Of a stretch of 64,000 bases of DNA, positions 1-8,640 are shown piece by piece. Position 1 is the first letter of the stretch. Each line of letters starts with the position of its first letter. The translations under genes were made by a program, and so were the position numbers. The notes under the pieces were generated by a model, which was not told the DNA's origin, did not search any database, and worked only from the letters and a program-made list of their open reading frames with translations. The stretch is from NCBI RefSeq assembly GCF_029893585.1, contig NZ_JARXYX010000020.1, forward strand, positions 122,482 to 186,481, read 5' to 3'. This DNA is from Streptomyces sp. LBL (GTDB lineage Bacteria > Actinomycetota > Actinomycetes > Streptomycetales > Streptomycetaceae).

Positions 1-2791
1 CCACGTTGTCGATCATCGGCTCGAAGTGCGCGGTCAGACCCTTGCGGGTGTGCCCCAGGGTGTCGAACGCGCCCGCCTTGATCAGCGACTCCGTGGTGCG
101 CTTGTTGCACGCGACCGCCTCGACCTTGTCGAGATAGTCGGGGAAGGAGGCGTACTTTCCCTTGGCCTTGCGGCTCTTGATGATCGACTCGACCACGTTC
201 GTACCGACGTTGCGGACCGCTTCGAGGCCGAAGAGGATCACGTCGTCGCCCTGCGCGGCGAAGTTGTGCACCGACTCGTTGACGTTCGGCGGGAGCACCT
301 TGATGCCCATGCGCCGACACTCGTTGAGGTAGACGGCCGACTTGTCCTTGTCGTCCTTGACCGAGGTCAGCAGCGCGGCCATGTACTCGGCGGGATAGTT
401 CGCCTTCAGATAGCCGGTCCAGTACGAGACCAGGCCGTACGCGGCCGAGTGGGCCTTGTTGAAGGCGTACCCGGCGAACGGGACCAGGACGTCCCACAGG
501 GCCTGGATCGCCTCGTCGCTGAAGCCGTTCTTGCGGGCGCCCTCCTGGAAGAGGACGAAGTTCTTCGCCAGTTCGTCGGGCTTCTTCTTGCCCATCACAC
601 GGCGGAGGATGTCGGCCTCGCCGAGCGAGTAGCCGGCGATGATCTGGGCGGCCTTCTGCACCTGCTCCTGGTAGACGATCAGGCCGTGGGTGACCGCGAG
701 GACCTCTTCGAGGGGCTCCTCCAGCTCCTTGTGGATCGGGGTGATCTCCTGGAGCTTGTTCTTGCGGAGCGCGTAGTTGGTGTGCGAGTCCATGCCCATC
801 GGGCCCGGACGGTAGAGCGCGGAGACGGCGGAGATGTCCTCGAAGTTGTCGGGCTTCATCAGACGCAGCAGGGAGCGCATGGGGCCGCCGTCGAACTGGA
901 AGACGCCGAGGGTCTCGCCGCGCTGGAGCAGTTCGAAGGTCGTCGGATCGTCGAGCGGCAACGAGAGCAGGTCGAGGTCGATGCCCTTGTTGGACTTCAC
1001 CATCTTGACGGCGTCGTCCATGATCGTCAGGTTGCGCAGGCCGAGGAAGTCCATCTTCAGCAGGCCGAGCGACTCGCACTGCGGGTAGTCCCACTGTGTG
1101 ATGGTCACGCCGTCCGTGTGCCGCACCCAGATCGGGGCGTGGTCCACGATGGGCTCGCTGGACATGATGACGCCGGCGGCGTGCACGCCCATCTGCCGGA
1201 CCAGACCCTCGACGCCCTTGGCGGTGTCGATGACCTTCTTGACGTCCGGCTCGTTCTCGTACATCGCGCGGATCTCGCCGGCCTCGCTGTAGCGCGGGTG
1301 CGAGGGGTCGGTGATGCCGTTGAGGTCGATGCCCTTGCCGAGGACGTCGGCGGGCATCGCCTTGGTGAGGCGGTCACCCATGGCGTACGGGTAGCCCAGC
1401 ACGCGCGCGGAGTCCTTGATGGCGTTCTTCGCCTTGATCTTGCCGTAGGTGCCGATCATGGCGACCTTGTCGGCGCCGTACTTCTCCGTGACGTACCTGA
1501 TCACCTCGACGCGCCGACGCTCGTCGAAGTCGATGTCGACATCGGGCATGGAGACGCGCTCGGGGTTGAGGAACCGCTCGAAGATCAGACCGTGCGGGAT
1601 CGGGTCGAGGTCGGTGATGCCCATCGCGTACGCGACGATCGAGCCGGCCGCGGAACCACGGCCCGGACCGACCGCGATGCCCTGGTTCTTGGCCCACATG
1701 ATGAAGTCGGCGACGACGAGGAAGTACCCCGGGAACCCCATCTGGATGATGACGTCCATCTCGTACTCGACCTGCTTCTGCCGGTCCTCGGGGATGCCGC
1801 CGGGGAAGCGGCGCTCCATGCCGCGGCGGACCTCCTCCTTGAACCAGCTGACCTCGGTGTAGCCCTCCGGGATGTCGAACTTGGGCATCAGGTCGCGCTT
1901 CTCGAACATGCCCGTGGTGTCGATCTGCTCGGCCACCAGGAGGGTGTTGCGGCACCCCTCCTGCCAGGCGTCCGAGGAGTCGATGGCGTACATCTCGTCC
2001 GTGGACTTCAGGTAGTAGCCCGTCCCGTCGAACCTGAAGCGGTCCGGGTCGGAGAGGTTCTTGCCGGTCTGGATGCACAGCAGCGCGTCATGCGCGACCG
2101 ACTCCTGCGCGTACGTGTAGTGCGAGTCGTTGGTGACCAGCGGCGGGATGCCCAGCTTCCGCCCGATGTCCAGCAGACCGTCACGGACCCGGCGCTCGAT
2201 CTCGATGCCGTGGTCCATCAGCTCCAGGAAGTAGCGGTCCTTGCCGAAGATGTCCTGGTAGTCGGCGGCCGCCTTCAGCGCCTCGTCGTGCTGGCCCAGC
2301 CGCAGCCGGGTCTGCAGCTCTCCCGAGGGACAGCCGGTGGAGGCGATGAGCCCCTCGGACCACTGGGAGATGGTCTCCTTGTCCATACGGGGCCACTTCT
2401 GCAGCCAGCCCTCCGCGTACGCGTCCGAGGACAGCCGGAAGAGGTTGTGCAGGCCCTTCGCGTTCGCCGCCCAGATCGTCTTGTGGGTGTAACCACCCGA
2501 ACCGGAGACGTCGTCCCGCTTCTGGTGCGGCTGGCCCCACTGGATCTTGCGCTTGTTGCGCCGGGACTCGGGCGCCACATACGCCTCGATCCCGATGATC
2601 GGTGTGACCCCGGCCTTCTCCGCGGTGTGGAAGAAGTCGTACGCCCCGTGCAGGTTGCCGTGGTCGGACATCGCGATATGGGTCATGCCCATCTCGTTGC
2701 ACGCGTTGAACATGTCCTTCAGCCGCGCGGCACCGTCCAGCAGCGAGTACTGGGTGTGGACGTGCAGGTGCGTGAACGGCGGCTTTGACAC
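1..2791 (-). CDS. dnaE: DNA polymerase III alpha subunit, 5' part (runs off left edge)
   Basis: This is the replicative polymerase subunit that extends DNA in the Pol III holoenzyme. The first 930 codons are present and the C-terminal quarter lies outside the window. The N-terminus has the PHP-domain motif HLHVHTQYSLLDG at about residues 8-20. The polymerase palm carries PDVDIDFDERR near residue 415, with the catalytic aspartates. GTG at 2789-2791 is chosen because TTGGAGG lies about 9 nt upstream and the PHP motif begins at once. It is oriented away from the DUF2252 gene. A very long open frame on the opposite strand across the same DNA is a codon-bias shadow. The family call is certain; whether this is DnaE1 or a second DnaE cannot be decided without the C-terminus, but full PHP conservation and location favour the essential copy. 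Confidence 0.97.
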   Translation of the reverse strand, partial: MSKPPFTHLHVHTQYSLLDGAARLKDMFNACNEMGMTHIAMSDHGNLHGAYDFFHTAEKAGVTPIIGIEAYVAPESRRNKRKIQWGQPHQKRDDVSGSGGYTHKTIWAANAKGLHNLFRLSSDAYAEGWLQKWPRMDKETISQWSEGLIASTGCPSGELQTRLRLGQHDEALKAAADYQDIFGKDRYFLELMDHGIEIERRVRDGLLDIGRKLGIPPLVTNDSHYTYAQESVAHDALLCIQTGKNLSDPDRFRFDGTGYYLKSTDEMYAIDSSDAWQEGCRNTLLVAEQIDTTGMFEKRDLMPKFDIPEGYTEVSWFKEEVRRGMERRFPGGIPEDRQKQVEYEMDVIIQMGFPGYFLVVADFIMWAKNQGIAVGPGRGSAAGSIVAYAMGITDLDPIPHGLIFERFLNPERVSMPDVDIDFDERRRVEVIRYVTEKYGADKVAMIGTYGKIKAKNAIKDSARVLGYPYAMGDRLTKAMPADVLGKGIDLNGITDPSHPRYSEAGEIRAMYENEPDVKKVIDTAKGVEGLVRQMGVHAAGVIMSSEPIVDHAPIWVRHTDGVTITQWDYPQCESLGLLKMDFLGLRNLTIMDDAVKMVKSNKGIDLDLLSLPLDDPTTFELLQRGETLGVFQFDGGPMRSLLRLMKPDNFEDISAVSALYRPGPMGMDSHTNYALRKNKLQEITPIHKELEEPLEEVLAVTHGLIVYQEQVQKAAQIIAGYSLGEADILRRVMGKKKPDELAKNFVLFQEGARKNGFSDEAIQALWDVLVPFAGYAFNKAHSAAYGLVSYWTGYLKANYPAEYMAALLTSVKDDKDKSAVYLNECRRMGIKVLPPNVNESVHNFAAQGDDVILFGLEAVRNVGTNVVESIIKSRKAKGKYASFPDYLDKVEAVACNKRTTESLIKAGAFDTLGHTRKGLTAHFEPMIDNV

Positions 2792-3102
2792 GGCTGCGGC
2801 CTCCAAGGGAAAGGTGTGGCGCGAAGCGCCTCGTTGAGGGGCGGTGGTCGGGCGACGGGCGGGCATTCGTCGACTGGTGTCCCACCGGCTGCGGACAGTC
2901 TGGGGGACAGCGTCGAAGTCTATGCCTCGGCACTGACACTCGACGGGCTCCCCCGCGTACCTTCATGTGAAGAAAACGCGGCACCCCGCTCGTACCTTTC
3001 GTGCGAGGTCGCGGGCACTCCCGCGGGCGGTCGCCCGTTGGTGTGAGCAGAGGATCCGCCCCCAAAATGTCACGCACCACCTGCACCAGGAGGAACCCAG
3101 CG
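2792..3102. other. Divergent intergenic region, dnaE / DUF2252
   Basis: This 311-bp gap separates two divergently transcribed genes and should hold both promoters. No open frame in it has plausible start context and codon bias. GC content falls locally around 2970-3000. No confident -35/-10 pair or operator was recognised. Confidence 0.5.
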
Positions 3103-4443
3103 ATGTCGGTCCCGCAGCTCAACGAGGAGCACCGCGGCGAGGAGATCCTCGCCGTCTTCGACACCGCCTTCGGCCAGCTCCTCGCCGCCGACCCGGCCGC
3201 GTTCCGCGTGAAGTTCCGGAAGATGGCGGCCTCGGCCTTCGCGTTCTACCGGGGCACGGCGTGCCTCTTCTACCACGACCTGACCGGGGATATCGGCTTC
3301 GGCTCGAAGCGGGGCGGACCGTACCTGGACGAGCGCACCTCGCGCGTGTGGATCCACGGCGACCTGCACGCGGAGAACTTCGGCACGTACATGGACGCCA
3401 ACGGCCGCCTGATCTTCAACGTCAACGACTTCGACGAGGCGTACGTCGGCCCCTTCACCTGGGACCTCAAGCGCTTCTCCGCCTCCATCGCCCTCATCGG
3501 GTACGCCAAGGCACTCAGCGACGAGCAGATCACCGAGCTGGTGCAGATCTACGCGGGCGCGTACCGAGAGCGCGTGCACGCCCTGGCCACCGGCGCCAAG
3601 AGCGACGAGGTGCCGCCCTTCACCCTGGACACCGCCCAGGGCGCGCTGCTGGACGCCCTGCGGGACGCCCGCTCGCTGACCCGCTTCGGTCTGCTGGAGT
3701 CGATGACGGAGATCCGTGACTTCGAGCGCCGCTTCGCCCCGGGCGGCGGCTCCATCGAGCTGGACGCGGCCACCCGCTACAAGGTCCTCGCGGCCTTCGA
3801 CGGCTATCTGGAGACGCTGCCGGAGACCTCCCTGGCCCGCCCCGACTCGTACCGCGTGAAGGACGTCGTGGGCCGCCGCGGCATCGGTATCGGCTCGGCC
3901 GGTCTGCCGTCGTACAACATCCTCCTGGAGGGCCACAGCGACGCCCTGGAGAACGACGTCGTGATCTACATCAAGCAGGCCCAGACCCCGGCCGTCTCCC
4001 GCCACATCACGGACTCGGCGATCCGGGACTACTTCCAGCACGAGGGCCACCGCACGGTGATCTCCCAGCGCGCCCTCCAGGCGCACGCCGACCCGTGGCT
4101 GGGCTGGACCGAACTGGACGGCGCCGGGCAACTGGTCGCCGAGATCTCGCCGTACGCCGTGGACCTCGACTGGGGCGACATCGACGACCCGGAGGAGGTC
4201 GCGGCGGTCGTCGCCGACCTGGGCCGGGCCACCGCCACCATGCACGCGGCGGCGGACGACCAGTCCGGCGAGTCCCTGGTGCCGTTCTCCACCGAGCGGG
4301 CCATCGACGCGGCGATCGCCGCCGACGAGGAAGGTTTCGCGGGCGTGCTCGTCGACTTCGCGCACGCCTACGGCGCACGCGCGCGTGCCGACCACCAGAT
4401 CTTCGTGGACCTGTTCCGCAACGGACGGATTCCGGGTCTGTGA
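3103..4443 (+). CDS. DUF2252 family protein with phosphotransferase-like motifs
   Basis: A 446-residue cytoplasmic protein of the DUF2252 family, whose biochemical role is not established. It contains HGDLHAEN at residues 85-92 and NDFDEA at 108-113. This resembles the catalytic HGDxHxxN loop and following Asp-Phe motif of aminoglycoside/choline-kinase-like phosphotransferases, so a small-molecule kinase-fold enzyme is a reasonable inference. ATG 3103 is preferred over in-frame upstream starts because AGGAGGAA sits 6-10 nt ahead of it and conserved-looking sequence starts there. A hairpin at 4470-4490 follows, so the gene is probably monocistronic. No signal peptide or membrane segment is visible. 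The family call is strong; the function is inferred from motifs only. Confidence 0.88.
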   Translation: MSVPQLNEEHRGEEILAVFDTAFGQLLAADPAAFRVKFRKMAASAFAFYRGTACLFYHDLTGDIGFGSKRGGPYLDERTSRVWIHGDLHAENFGTYMDANGRLIFNVNDFDEAYVGPFTWDLKRFSASIALIGYAKALSDEQITELVQIYAGAYRERVHALATGAKSDEVPPFTLDTAQGALLDALRDARSLTRFGLLESMTEIRDFERRFAPGGGSIELDAATRYKVLAAFDGYLETLPETSLARPDSYRVKDVVGRRGIGIGSAGLPSYNILLEGHSDALENDVVIYIKQAQTPAVSRHITDSAIRDYFQHEGHRTVISQRALQAHADPWLGWTELDGAGQLVAEISPYAVDLDWGDIDDPEEVAAVVADLGRATATMHAAADDQSGESLVPFSTERAIDAAIAADEEGFAGVLVDFAHAYGARARADHQIFVDLFRNGRIPGL

Positions 4444-4469
4444 CGATCCGCTGCCGGCAGACGCCTCAC

Positions 4470-4490
4470 AGGGACCCTTTAGGGGTCCCT
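4470..4490 (+). terminator. Hairpin after DUF2252 gene
   Basis: The arms AGGGACCC and GGGTCCCT pair perfectly (8 bp) around a five-base loop, 27 nt after the stop codon. There is no U-tract, as is usual for Streptomyces terminators. Confidence 0.6.
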
Positions 4491-4521
4491 TACAGGCCCG
4501 CGTGACAGACTCTTCCCCGTT

Positions 4522-5220
4522 ATGGACATATCCGGGACCCAGCTCAGAGCCGTACGCGCGGCACTGTTCACGGCGCTCGTCGTGACGCTCAGCAGCGCGT
4601 CGCACGTGCTGCTGTCCCAGGTCCCCCTGCCGCTGAACACGGTGGCCCTGATCGCGGCCGCCGTGTTCCTCGTCGCCTTCGCCCTGGCCGGACGCGAGCG
4701 CGGCTTCGGCCGGATCGCCGCCCTGCTGATCCCGCTGGAGCTGGCCGCCGACACGGTGTTCACCACCGGCCAGCACGTCTGTTACGGCGCGGCCGGCGGC
4801 CCGGTCGCCGGCCCCCTGCGCTCCGTCGGCTTCGACGTGCTGTGCGGCGACGGCATTGGGGTGGGGGCCCCGCTGGCCCGGGCGACGGGCACCGACACCG
4901 ACCGGCTGGCGGGTCTGCTCGCCCACGCCGACCCGGCGACCGCCTGGCTGCTGCTCGGCGCGCACCTCGGCGTCGGCCTGCTCGCGGCCGCCTGGCTGCG
5001 CCGCGGCGAGCGGGCGCTGGCCCAGCTGCTGCGGGCGGCGGCCGCGACCACCTTCCGGCCGCTGCTGCTCGCGGTCGCCGCCGTCACGGTCCGGACAGCT
5101 CCCGCCGCCCGCTGTGCGCGGCGCCCTGTCCGCCGTACCACCACCGCGCGCGAGCGGCTTCTCGTGCACTCCCTGGGACGGCGTGGACCGCCGTGCTCGG
5201 TCGCGTTCGCCGGAGTCTGA
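4522..5220 (+). CDS. Putative integral membrane protein
   Basis: A 232-residue protein with about five hydrophobic segments, roughly at residues 11-30, 38-57, 65-82, 140-160 and 168-190, followed by an Arg-rich tail. I do not recognise a named family. It lies directly upstream of, and in the same direction as, the membrane-anchored DsbA-like protein with a 110-bp gap, so a joint role in envelope thiol chemistry is possible but unsupported by motifs. Four cysteines are present (in HVCYG, VLCGD, ARCAR and PPCSV) without an obvious CXXC. The ATG at 4522 has no clear Shine-Dalgarno sequence, so the start is moderately certain. The C-terminal 40 residues are less typical and could vary between relatives. 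Confidence 0.72.
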   Translation: MDISGTQLRAVRAALFTALVVTLSSASHVLLSQVPLPLNTVALIAAAVFLVAFALAGRERGFGRIAALLIPLELAADTVFTTGQHVCYGAAGGPVAGPLRSVGFDVLCGDGIGVGAPLARATGTDTDRLAGLLAHADPATAWLLLGAHLGVGLLAAAWLRRGERALAQLLRAAAATTFRPLLLAVAAVTVRTAPAARCARRPVRRTTTARERLLVHSLGRRGPPCSVAFAGV

Positions 5221-5330
5221 GCCGAGCCTCGGCCCGAGCGGCACCGAACAGCAACTGAGCACCAGTCAGCCCCCCTACGTATCCCGCACACGACCACGTC
5301 CTGTGCGCGTCCCCTACGGAGAACACCACC

Positions 5331-6173
5331 ATGAGCAAGCGGAACAGCCAGGCAGCGAAGACGGCCGCCCGGGAACGGCTGCGCCAGGAGCGCGAGCGCC
5401 AGGCCAAGCGCAACAAGGTCAAGCGGCAGGCCATCGTCGCCGGTTCGGTCGTCGCGGTGCTGGCCCTCGCCGGCGGCATAGGCTACGCCGTCGTCCAGTC
5501 CAACAAGCCCAGCTACTGGGAGGACCAGAAGGACGCCAAGGTCGTCGCCCCGGCCAACACCACGGGGACCGACGGCACGACCGTGGTCATCGGCAAGAGC
5601 AGCGCCAAGAAGACCCTCAAGGTCTATGAGGACCCGCGCTGCCCGGTCTGCGCCCAGTTCGAGCAGACCGTCGGCTCGACCGTCGAGAAGGACATCGCGG
5701 ACGGCAAGTTCAAGATCGAGTACATCGGCGGAACGTTCATCGACGGCGACTCGCTGGGCAAGAACAAGATAGGCAGCAACGGCGAGGGCTCCAAGAACGC
5801 GATGAGCGCCATGGGCTCCGCGCTGAACGTGAGCCCGGACGCCTTCATGGCGTACAAGACCGCGCTGTACTCCACGAAGTGGCACCCCGAGGAGACCGAC
5901 GACAAGTTCAAGAGCGACGACTACCTCATCAAGGTCGCCGACACCGTCCCGGCGCTGAAGAACAACAAGACGTTCCAGAACGCGGTCACGAGCGGCAAGT
6001 ACGACGCCTGGGCGCTCGCCATGTCGAAGACCTTCGACACCAACAAGGAAGGCGTGACCGGCACCCCGACCTTCGTCATGGACGGCAAGAAGCTCACCAC
6101 CGACAGCCAGGGCAACCCGCCCATGACGGTGGCCGACTTCAACAGGGTGGTGGACGCGGCTCTCAAGGGCTGA
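5331..6173 (+). CDS. Membrane-anchored DsbA/thioredoxin-fold protein
   Basis: A 280-residue extracytoplasmic thiol-disulfide oxidoreductase-like protein. Residues 1-33 are strongly basic and cytoplasmic, residues 34-54 form a single signal-anchor helix, and the rest is a secreted DsbA_4-type thioredoxin domain. The active-site pair is CPVC, with Cys104 and Cys107. The cis-Pro region appears as GVTGTPTFVMDG near the C-terminus. ATG 5331 has GGAGAAC upstream. It probably promotes disulfide formation or isomerisation in exported proteins; the partner is unknown, and the preceding membrane protein is a candidate. A strong hairpin (6203-6236) ends the transcript. The fold call is confident; the direction of the redox reaction is not determined. 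Confidence 0.9.
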   Translation: MSKRNSQAAKTAARERLRQERERQAKRNKVKRQAIVAGSVVAVLALAGGIGYAVVQSNKPSYWEDQKDAKVVAPANTTGTDGTTVVIGKSSAKKTLKVYEDPRCPVCAQFEQTVGSTVEKDIADGKFKIEYIGGTFIDGDSLGKNKIGSNGEGSKNAMSAMGSALNVSPDAFMAYKTALYSTKWHPEETDDKFKSDDYLIKVADTVPALKNNKTFQNAVTSGKYDAWALAMSKTFDTNKEGVTGTPTFVMDGKKLTTDSQGNPPMTVADFNRVVDAALKG

Positions 6174-6202
6174 CGCCGTCCCGGAATCCGGCCTCCGCGT
6201 GA

Positions 6203-6236
6203 AGGGCGGGCGAACTTTTCACGTTTCGCCCGCCCT
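6203..6236 (+). terminator. Strong hairpin terminator after DsbA-like gene
   Basis: A 12-bp perfect stem, AGGGCGGGCGAA with TTCGCCCGCCCT, around a 10-nt loop, 29 nt after the stop codon. It also lies immediately upstream of the next gene's promoter region. Confidence 0.75.
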
Positions 6237-6244
6237 CGCCCGTA

Positions 6245-6264
6245 CCGATCAGTAACCTGATCGG
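6245..6264. promoter_or_regulatory. Perfect palindrome and possible -10 just upstream of phosphatase gene
   Basis: CCGATCAG-TAAC-CTGATCGG is a perfect 8-bp-arm palindrome ending 2 nt before the GTG start of the phosphatase gene. No Shine-Dalgarno sequence is present. TAACCT at its centre could be a -10 element giving a near-leaderless mRNA, in which case the palindrome would be an operator over the promoter. This is inference from sequence alone. Confidence 0.4.
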
Positions 6265-6266
6265 CC

Positions 6267-7937
6267 GTGACCAGTCGATACAGATCATCCGAGAGCACCG
6301 ACTCCGCCAACGCCCTGTCGCCGCGCCGCCGTACGGTCGTCAAGGCCGCGGCCGCCACCGCCGTGCTGGCCGGTCCACAGGCCGCCGCCCTGCCCGCGCG
6401 GGCCGCCGCCGACGTGCCCGTCTTCCTGCACGGCGTCGCCTCCGGGGACCCGCTGCCCGACGGCATCCTGCTGTGGACCCGAGTGACGCCCACCGCCCAG
6501 GCGACACCCGGCTCCGGGCTCGGCCCGGACACCCCGGTCGACTGGATCGTCGCCAGGGACAAGGCGCTGACCGACATCGTGGCCAAGGGCTCGGTCACCG
6601 CCACCGCCGTCTCGGACCACACGGTGAAGGCGGACGTGCGCGGCCTGGAGCCCGCGACCGACTACTGGTTCCGCTTCTCGGCCGGCCCCGCCGACTCCCC
6701 GGCCGCCCGTACCCGCACCGCACCGGCCGCCGACGCGAGCGTCTCGGGCCTGCGCTTCGGCGTGGTCTCCTGCGCCAACTGGGAGGCCGGCTACTTCTCG
6801 TCGTACCGCCATCTCGCGGCCCGCGGCGACCTGGACGCCTGGCTGCACCTGGGTGACTACATCTACGAGTACGCCACCGGCGCGTACGGCACCCGCGACG
6901 CCGTCATACGGCAGCACGCGCCGACCCACGAGATCCTCACGCTCGCCGACTACCGCATCCGGCACGGCCGGTACAAGACCGACCCTGACCTTCAGGCCCT
7001 GCACGCGACCGCGCCCGTCATCGCGATCTGGGACGACCACGAGTTCGCCAACGACGCCTGGTCGGGCGGGGCCGAGAACCACACCGAGGGCACCGAGGGC
7101 GCCTGGGCGGCCCGCCAGGCCGCCGCCAAGCAGGCCTACTTCGAGTGGATGCCGGTGCGCACCGCGGTCGCGGGCACCACCTACCGCCGTCTGCGCTTCG
7201 GCAGGCTCGCCGACCTATCGCTGCTCGACCTGCGCTCCTTCCGCTCGCAGCAGGTCGGCGTCGGCAACGGCTCGGTCGACGACCCGGACCGTACGCTCAC
7301 CGGCCGCGCCCAACTCGACTGGCTGAAGGCCGGGCTGACGAGGTCCGACACCACCTGGCGGCTGGTCGGCAACTCCGTGATGATCTCGCCGTTCGCGATC
7401 GGCTCACTCACCGCGGACCTCCTGGGGCCGCTCGCCGAGCTGCTGGGCCTGCCGAAGGAGGGTCTCGGCCTCAACACCGACCAGTGGGACGGCTACACGG
7501 ACGACCGCCGGGAACTGCTGGCCCACCTGCGTTCGAACGCCATCCGCAACACCGTGTTCCTGACCGGCGACATCCACATGGCGTGGGCCAACGACGTGCC
7601 GGTGGACGCCGGGACCTACCCGCTGTCCGCCTCGGCCGCCACGGAGTTCGTGGTCACCTCGGTGACCTCCGACAACCTCGACGACATCGTCAAGGCCCCC
7701 GAGGGCACCATCTCCGCGGTCGCCGCGCCGATCATCAGGGCCGCCAACCGGCACGTCCACTGGGTCGACACCGACCGTCACGGCTACGGCGTCCTCGACA
7801 TCACCGCCGACCGCGCGCAGATGGACTACTACGTCCTGTCCGACCGCACGAAGCCTGACGCGACCTCCTCCTGGGCCCGTTCGTACCGCACGCGCTCCGG
7901 CACGCAGAAGGTGGAACGGACGTACGACCCCGTGTAG
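6267..7937 (+). CDS. phoD: PhoD-type alkaline phosphatase/phosphodiesterase, Tat-exported
   Basis: A 556-residue secreted metallophosphatase that releases phosphate from phosphomono- and diesters outside the cell. The twin-arginine signal SPRRRTVVK begins near residue 18 and is followed by an Ala-rich hydrophobic stretch. Then come a PhoD N-terminal beta domain and the metallophosphatase core. Metal-ligand motifs visible are VVSCANWE, HLGDYIYEY, WDDHEFANDAW and GDIHMAW. GTG 6267 is the only start that keeps the complete Tat leader. Relatives in Streptomyces are controlled by phosphate through PhoP; I could not identify a convincing PHO box here, although a palindrome lies over the probable promoter. 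The enzyme family is certain; the exact substrate preference is inferred. Confidence 0.94.
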   Translation: MTSRYRSSESTDSANALSPRRRTVVKAAAATAVLAGPQAAALPARAAADVPVFLHGVASGDPLPDGILLWTRVTPTAQATPGSGLGPDTPVDWIVARDKALTDIVAKGSVTATAVSDHTVKADVRGLEPATDYWFRFSAGPADSPAARTRTAPAADASVSGLRFGVVSCANWEAGYFSSYRHLAARGDLDAWLHLGDYIYEYATGAYGTRDAVIRQHAPTHEILTLADYRIRHGRYKTDPDLQALHATAPVIAIWDDHEFANDAWSGGAENHTEGTEGAWAARQAAAKQAYFEWMPVRTAVAGTTYRRLRFGRLADLSLLDLRSFRSQQVGVGNGSVDDPDRTLTGRAQLDWLKAGLTRSDTTWRLVGNSVMISPFAIGSLTADLLGPLAELLGLPKEGLGLNTDQWDGYTDDRRELLAHLRSNAIRNTVFLTGDIHMAWANDVPVDAGTYPLSASAATEFVVTSVTSDNLDDIVKAPEGTISAVAAPIIRAANRHVHWVDTDRHGYGVLDITADRAQMDYYVLSDRTKPDATSSWARSYRTRSGTQKVERTYDPV

Positions 7938-7951
7938 TCGCGGCTCGCGGC

Positions 7952-8521
7952 TCACAGGCTGTCGAGGAAACCGAGCGCCACCCGCCAGGTCGCCTCGGCG
8001 GCCTCCTCGTCGTAGTCCGGCAGGTCGGGGTCGGTGTAGAGGTGACCGGCCCCGGCGTAACGGTAGATCTCGACGTCGGCTCCCGCTCTGCCCATCTGGA
8101 GGTACCAGGCGCTCAGCCAGTCGTCGGTCTCGAAGGGGTCCGGCTCGGCGACATGCAGTTGCACGGGCAGTTCGTCCACGGTGGCGTTGGCCGCGAGGTC
8201 CGAGGTGCCGTGCAGAAGCAGCAGTCCGCGGGCCTTCGCGTCGCCCAGGGCGAGGGTCTGCGCGACGGAGGCGCCGAGCGAGAACCCGGCGTACACGAGT
8301 CCGCGCTCCGAGTAGGGCGCGGCGGCCAGCACGGCCCGCTTGAGCAGTGCGTCCTTGCCGATCGTCTGGTTGAACTCCATGCCTTCCTCGACCGTGTCGA
8401 AGGTACGCCCCTCGAAGAGGTCCGGCGTCCACACCTTGTGTCCGGCTGCGTGCAACCGGTCCGCCGCCGCCCGCACGGCGGGCCTCAGGCCGAAGGTCGA
8501 ATGGAAAAGCACGATGTTCAT
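7952..8521 (-). CDS. Dienelactone hydrolase family alpha/beta hydrolase
   Basis: A 189-residue cytoplasmic alpha/beta-hydrolase. It starts with the short strand MNIVLFHS, has the nucleophile elbow GFSLGAS with Ser81, and a C-terminal GAGHLY that supplies the catalytic His. Dienelactone hydrolases classically use Cys, so the Ser nucleophile points to a general esterase-like DLH relative. The start is ATG at 8519-8521; a longer in-frame form reaching 8602 adds a non-conserved leader and is rejected. It converges with the phosphatase gene (14-bp gap) and diverges from mscS. The physiological substrate is unknown. Confidence 0.88.
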   Translation of the reverse strand: MNIVLFHSTFGLRPAVRAAADRLHAAGHKVWTPDLFEGRTFDTVEEGMEFNQTIGKDALLKRAVLAAAPYSERGLVYAGFSLGASVAQTLALGDAKARGLLLLHGTSDLAANATVDELPVQLHVAEPDPFETDDWLSAWYLQMGRAGADVEIYRYAGAGHLYTDPDLPDYDEEAAEATWRVALGFLDSL

Positions 8522-8640
8522 GAGGCCATGGTGCCAGCCGGGTACGACAACGCGGCGCCCGGCGGGGGACAGCGGCCCTACCCACAACGGGTCGGAAGTC
8601 ACATGTTCATGAACGCCCGTGGCCGGTTACGTTCGAAGGC

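Noticed and set aside
26..2788. 920-codon open frame on the plus strand
   Set aside because: It is antisense to dnaE, whose motifs and codon bias are clear; long antisense frames are common in high-GC DNA.
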